Assembly: GCA_027574665.1 (NCBI GenBank)
Contig: CM050655.1
Coordinates: forward strand, 11,093,170 to 11,157,169
DNA: 64,000 nucleotides
From: Rhynochetos jubatus
Lineage: Eukaryota; Chordata; Aves; Eurypygiformes; Rhynochetidae
Direction: 5' to 3'
A program made the translations under genes and the position numbers. Positions 62,501 through 64,000 of the stretch are shown here, one piece after another. Below the pieces are notes generated by a model. The model saw only the letters and a program-made list of their open reading frames with translations. It was not told the DNA's origin and ran no database searches. Within the stretch, counting starts at the first letter, position 1; each line of letters starts with the position of its first letter.

Positions 62501-63536
62501 ATCTCATTCCAACTCTATAGGCCTGGCAGAGATGAGTGCGTAGAAATTTTTCTAGTTTATTTGTTATGTTAGAGGGTAATATTACATTGTATTTCTTAGG
62601 GAAATTTTCCTTCAATCAAATCAACATAGCAGCTAACTTTCAAGTATTTTGATTTCTGATCTAGACCTGCTTTGATGACAGTAGAAGATGAAGGGTATGA
62701 AATTTATGTTCATGTGGTCTCTGAGTTGATGGAGAAAATCTTCCTCAATATTCCTGCAGACTGGCTGAACAGATTAGTAGGTACTGTTTCATTAATTTCT
62801 TATGGTGAAAACGGGCAGCAAAGTTCCCAATGGAAGTAAAATTTGTAGTTGTTGACAATTTATAATGGGGATGAGACTGTTCTGGAAATATGATGATTGC
62901 TCATATTATGAGACTTACGAAAAAGAACACTTCAGTTGCCATCCTCTAAACTCAGAAGCTCAGAGTTGAGGTAGCAGCAACAAGAGGTGACATGGTATGA
63001 ACAGGTATTATGTTACATAACTAAGTATTCCATAACTAAATGGATACCTTATGCAAAATAGAATCTCCTAGCAGTCTTTAGAAATTGCTGACATGTTTCA
63101 TGATATAAGTAACTGGTGTTTCAGACAGGTTTCCCTTGATATATCCTGTTTGGGTTTCTGAAGTGTTTTACATGGCTCACAGGTGTTAGTTTAATGTGGA
63201 ACAGTCTAAGCACATTTTTAAAAAAAAAAAATAAGAACAAAAGCTAGTTTTCAATTCAGATGTTGAGCTACACTTCCTGTGATTCAGTGTAGCTTTCATG
63301 GAGGTGGAACTTGAATGTTTGGTGCCATTGTGAAAATAAATTGGTTTGTTCTGTCTTTTGCAGTGCCCTCTTCAGATATAACCTACAGCGCAGTAGTAGC
63401 AGATCTGTGTCACTTGCTGCTAGCAGATACGGAAGCATCCTACTTGTTGGAAATTAGGAGCCATTTTGTGCTAGATGAAAACAGCTATCCTCTGCAAAAG
63501 GATTTCCATCTGTTAAACTTTCATCTTGAGCTTTGA
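49052..63536 (+). CDS. SHLD2: Shieldin complex subunit 2 (FAM35A), complete coding region in 8 exons
   Basis: SHLD2 is the scaffold of shieldin (SHLD1, SHLD2, SHLD3, REV7), which acts after 53BP1-RIF1 to block resection at DNA double-strand breaks and favour end joining. Exons 49052-50573, 51337-51444, 52251-52445, 54268-54402, 56656-56862, 57739-57973, 62665-62780 and 63364-63536 give 2691 nt, 896 residues plus stop, about the size of the long human form (memory). The N-terminal IHIFVGAP motif is at the REV7/SHLD3-binding end. Residues about 60-430 look disordered and diverged, with islands [14 protein letters not shown] and [15 protein letters not shown]. From about 440 come the OB folds that bind ssDNA and SHLD1. 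C769, C772, C787 and C790 form a likely zinc site. The start is the ATG matching the human N-terminus, with A at -3. Identification is secure. Confidence 0.96.
50574..51336 (+). other. SHLD2: SHLD2 intron after coding exon 1
   Basis: A 763-nt intron ending in a T-rich tract before TTGCAG. No repeat or gene recognised. Confidence 0.85.
51337..51444 (+). CDS. SHLD2: SHLD2 coding exon 2 (residues 508-543)
   Basis: A 108-nt exon with acceptor TTTCTTGCAG and donor GTAAGG, encoding [20 protein letters not shown] through LSPEE. It matches human SHLD2 in the first OB fold. Phase 1 on both sides. Confidence 0.94.
51445..52250 (+). other. SHLD2: SHLD2 intron after coding exon 2
   Basis: An 806-nt intron. 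The open frame entering coding exon 3 from 52148 is intron read-through. Nothing else seen. Confidence 0.85.
52251..52445 (+). CDS. SHLD2: SHLD2 coding exon 3 (residues 544-608)
   Basis: A 195-nt exon with acceptor TTCATACAAG and donor GTAAGT. It begins [19 protein letters not shown] and ends KIIDIAVLT. The acceptor is pyrimidine-poor, but this join gives an ungapped match to the human segment PEEYSSVVSEVVLQDLLAY. Phase 1 on both sides. Confidence 0.93.
52446..54267 (+). other. SHLD2: SHLD2 intron after coding exon 3
   Basis: An 1822-nt intron that is T-rich on the plus strand through about 52.8-53.6 kb. No feature recognised. Confidence 0.85.
54268..54402 (+). CDS. SHLD2: SHLD2 coding exon 4 (residues 609-653)
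   Basis: A 135-nt exon with acceptor TTTTTCAG and donor GTAAAG, encoding [14 protein letters not shown] to WCPQLQRKK. It includes the conserved LTVEQ and VLWGAGAAW core. Phase 1 on both sides. Read-through into the intron makes a longer open frame that is not the real exon. Confidence 0.94.
54403..56655 (+). other. SHLD2: SHLD2 intron after coding exon 4
   Basis: A 2253-nt AT-rich intron. No repeat family or open frame of note. Confidence 0.85.
56656..56862 (+). CDS. SHLD2: SHLD2 coding exon 5 (residues 654-722)
   Basis: A 207-nt exon with acceptor TTCTGCAG and donor GTAACG, encoding [16 protein letters not shown] through HLEEKCS. It contains the highly conserved [17 protein letters not shown] block. 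Phase 1 on both sides. Confidence 0.95.
56863..57738 (+). other. SHLD2: SHLD2 intron after coding exon 5
   Basis: An 876-nt intron. The GC-richer stretch at about 57.0-57.15 kb produces a short antisense open frame with no family signature. Confidence 0.85.
57739..57973 (+). CDS. SHLD2: SHLD2 coding exon 6 (residues 723-800, zinc-site exon)
   Basis: A 235-nt exon with acceptor TTTTTGTAG and donor GTAAGT. It carries CAKC (C769, C772) and CLRC (C787, C790), spaced like a zinc ribbon inserted in an OB fold, as in RPA-type proteins. It ends in phase 2, mid-codon of R801. Confidence 0.95.
57974..62664 (+). other. SHLD2: SHLD2 intron after coding exon 6 (4.7 kb)
   Basis: The longest intron within the coding region, 4691 nt. 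It holds a possible CTCF motif at 58413-58427 and an A run near 61912-61923. No exon or gene is recognised between the zinc-site exon and coding exon 7. Confidence 0.85.
58413..58427 (+). promoter_or_regulatory. Possible CTCF binding motif
   Basis: CCAGCAGATGGCACT matches the CTCF core CCASYAGRKGGC. Motif match only. Confidence 0.35.
62665..62780 (+). CDS. SHLD2: SHLD2 coding exon 7 (residues 801-839)
   Basis: A 116-nt exon missed by simple open-frame searches because it is short. Acceptor TGATCTAG, donor GTACTG. It encodes [20 protein letters not shown] and then [18 protein letters not shown], matching the human LIEKILLNISADCLNRVI segment. Phase 2 at the start, phase 1 at the end. Confidence 0.93.
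62781..63363 (+). other. SHLD2: SHLD2 last intron
   Basis: A 583-nt intron with an A-run at about 63219-63231. Nothing else recognised. Confidence 0.85.
63364..63536 (+). CDS. SHLD2: SHLD2 coding exon 8 (residues 840-896 and stop)
   Basis: The last coding exon: acceptor TCTTTTGCAG, starting [20 protein letters not shown] and ending [20 protein letters not shown], then TGA at 63534-63536. The end is slightly shorter than the human C-terminus as I remember it. Confidence 0.95.
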
Positions 63537-63825
63537 AGCATTGATGTCTGCAGTAACTGAATAACAGAGACGATAGGAACACAGAGGTGGCAAACAGAAG
63601 AAAAATGAATTAGCTCAAGGAAGCAAATCTCACTAAAAATACCACGCAGGACTTTGGTTTTAACTTATACCAAAAAAAAAAACCAACAAAAAAAAAACAC
63701 ACCTGAAGGACTGGTATGGAATATCAGCTAATAGTGAATACTGCTGCTGTAATACTGAAATTGTCATAAAGTGTATTTTTGTAAACATATTTTGTGCTAA
63801 TAAACTCTGGCTATCTTTTCCTTGT
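63537..63825 (+). other. SHLD2: SHLD2 3' UTR
   Basis: A short untranslated region of about 290 nt after the TGA. It includes A-rich stretches at 63671-63700 and ends about 20 nt after the AATAAA signal. The cleavage site is estimated. Confidence 0.75.
63799..63804 (+). terminator. SHLD2: SHLD2 polyadenylation signal AATAAA
   Basis: Canonical AATAAA, 263 nt after the stop codon, followed within 20-35 nt by a U/GU-rich stretch (CTTTTCCTTGTCTCCC). It is the best poly(A) signal downstream of the last exon. Confidence 0.8.
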
Positions 63826-64000
63826 CTCCCCAAAAAAGTTCACTAGCACTGAGGGACTGAGTTTTTCTCAGGTATGGCAGATTAGAGGAAGACAGCCCAA
63901 ATTCAGTAATATTAGTTACAAGACTTCTTTGTCTTACCCAAGTTACAGATAGTCTATAGGATATGTCTTTGATTGCTTTACTGTTGTGGTGGTTTTCCTT
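63826..64000. other. Downstream flank of SHLD2
   Basis: Short intergenic tail of the window. No feature seen. Confidence 0.7.

Overview
This window is nuclear DNA from a vertebrate, almost certainly a bird. It has spliced genes with GT-AG introns, long AT-rich introns, a single CpG island, and two 3'-anchored CR1 retroposons, the LINE family typical of birds. It holds two protein genes arranged head to head around the CpG island at about 22.86-24.47 kb. No operons, CRISPR arrays, phages or bacterial features are present.

Left part, minus strand: GLUD1, mitochondrial glutamate dehydrogenase. Coding exons 1-9 can be placed to the base, from the ATG at 23766 down to 511. Together they give 1260 nt, 420 residues, with no internal stop. 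The last exons (antenna and C-terminus, roughly 125 residues) lie beyond the left edge. Intron 1 is about 11.9 kb. The lysine motif, the GxGxxG nucleotide-binding motif and the part of the GTP-inhibition site encoded in this window are all intact.

Right part, plus strand: SHLD2 (FAM35A), the single-stranded-DNA-binding scaffold of the shieldin complex. Eight coding exons, 49052-63536, join into a clean 896-residue frame. They are preceded by about 24.5 kb of non-coding 5' sequence that must hold the leader exon(s) and a very long first intron. A 3' UTR with an AATAAA signal at 63799 ends the gene just inside the window.

The same head-to-head GLUD1/SHLD2 order is found in mammals (from memory), so this is a conserved block. 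The two genes act in unrelated processes: mitochondrial nitrogen and carbon metabolism, and the choice of DNA double-strand-break repair route. What they appear to share is the CpG-island promoter, which carries a perfect palindromic NRF1 motif, GC boxes and a run of G tracts. The remaining sequence is intronic and holds CR1 copies, a probable MIR, simple repeats and possible CTCF motifs. I found no convincing undescribed gene system. The most useful leads are the shared promoter, the frame-neutral exon structure of SHLD2, and a CA repeat beside a GLUD1 splice acceptor.
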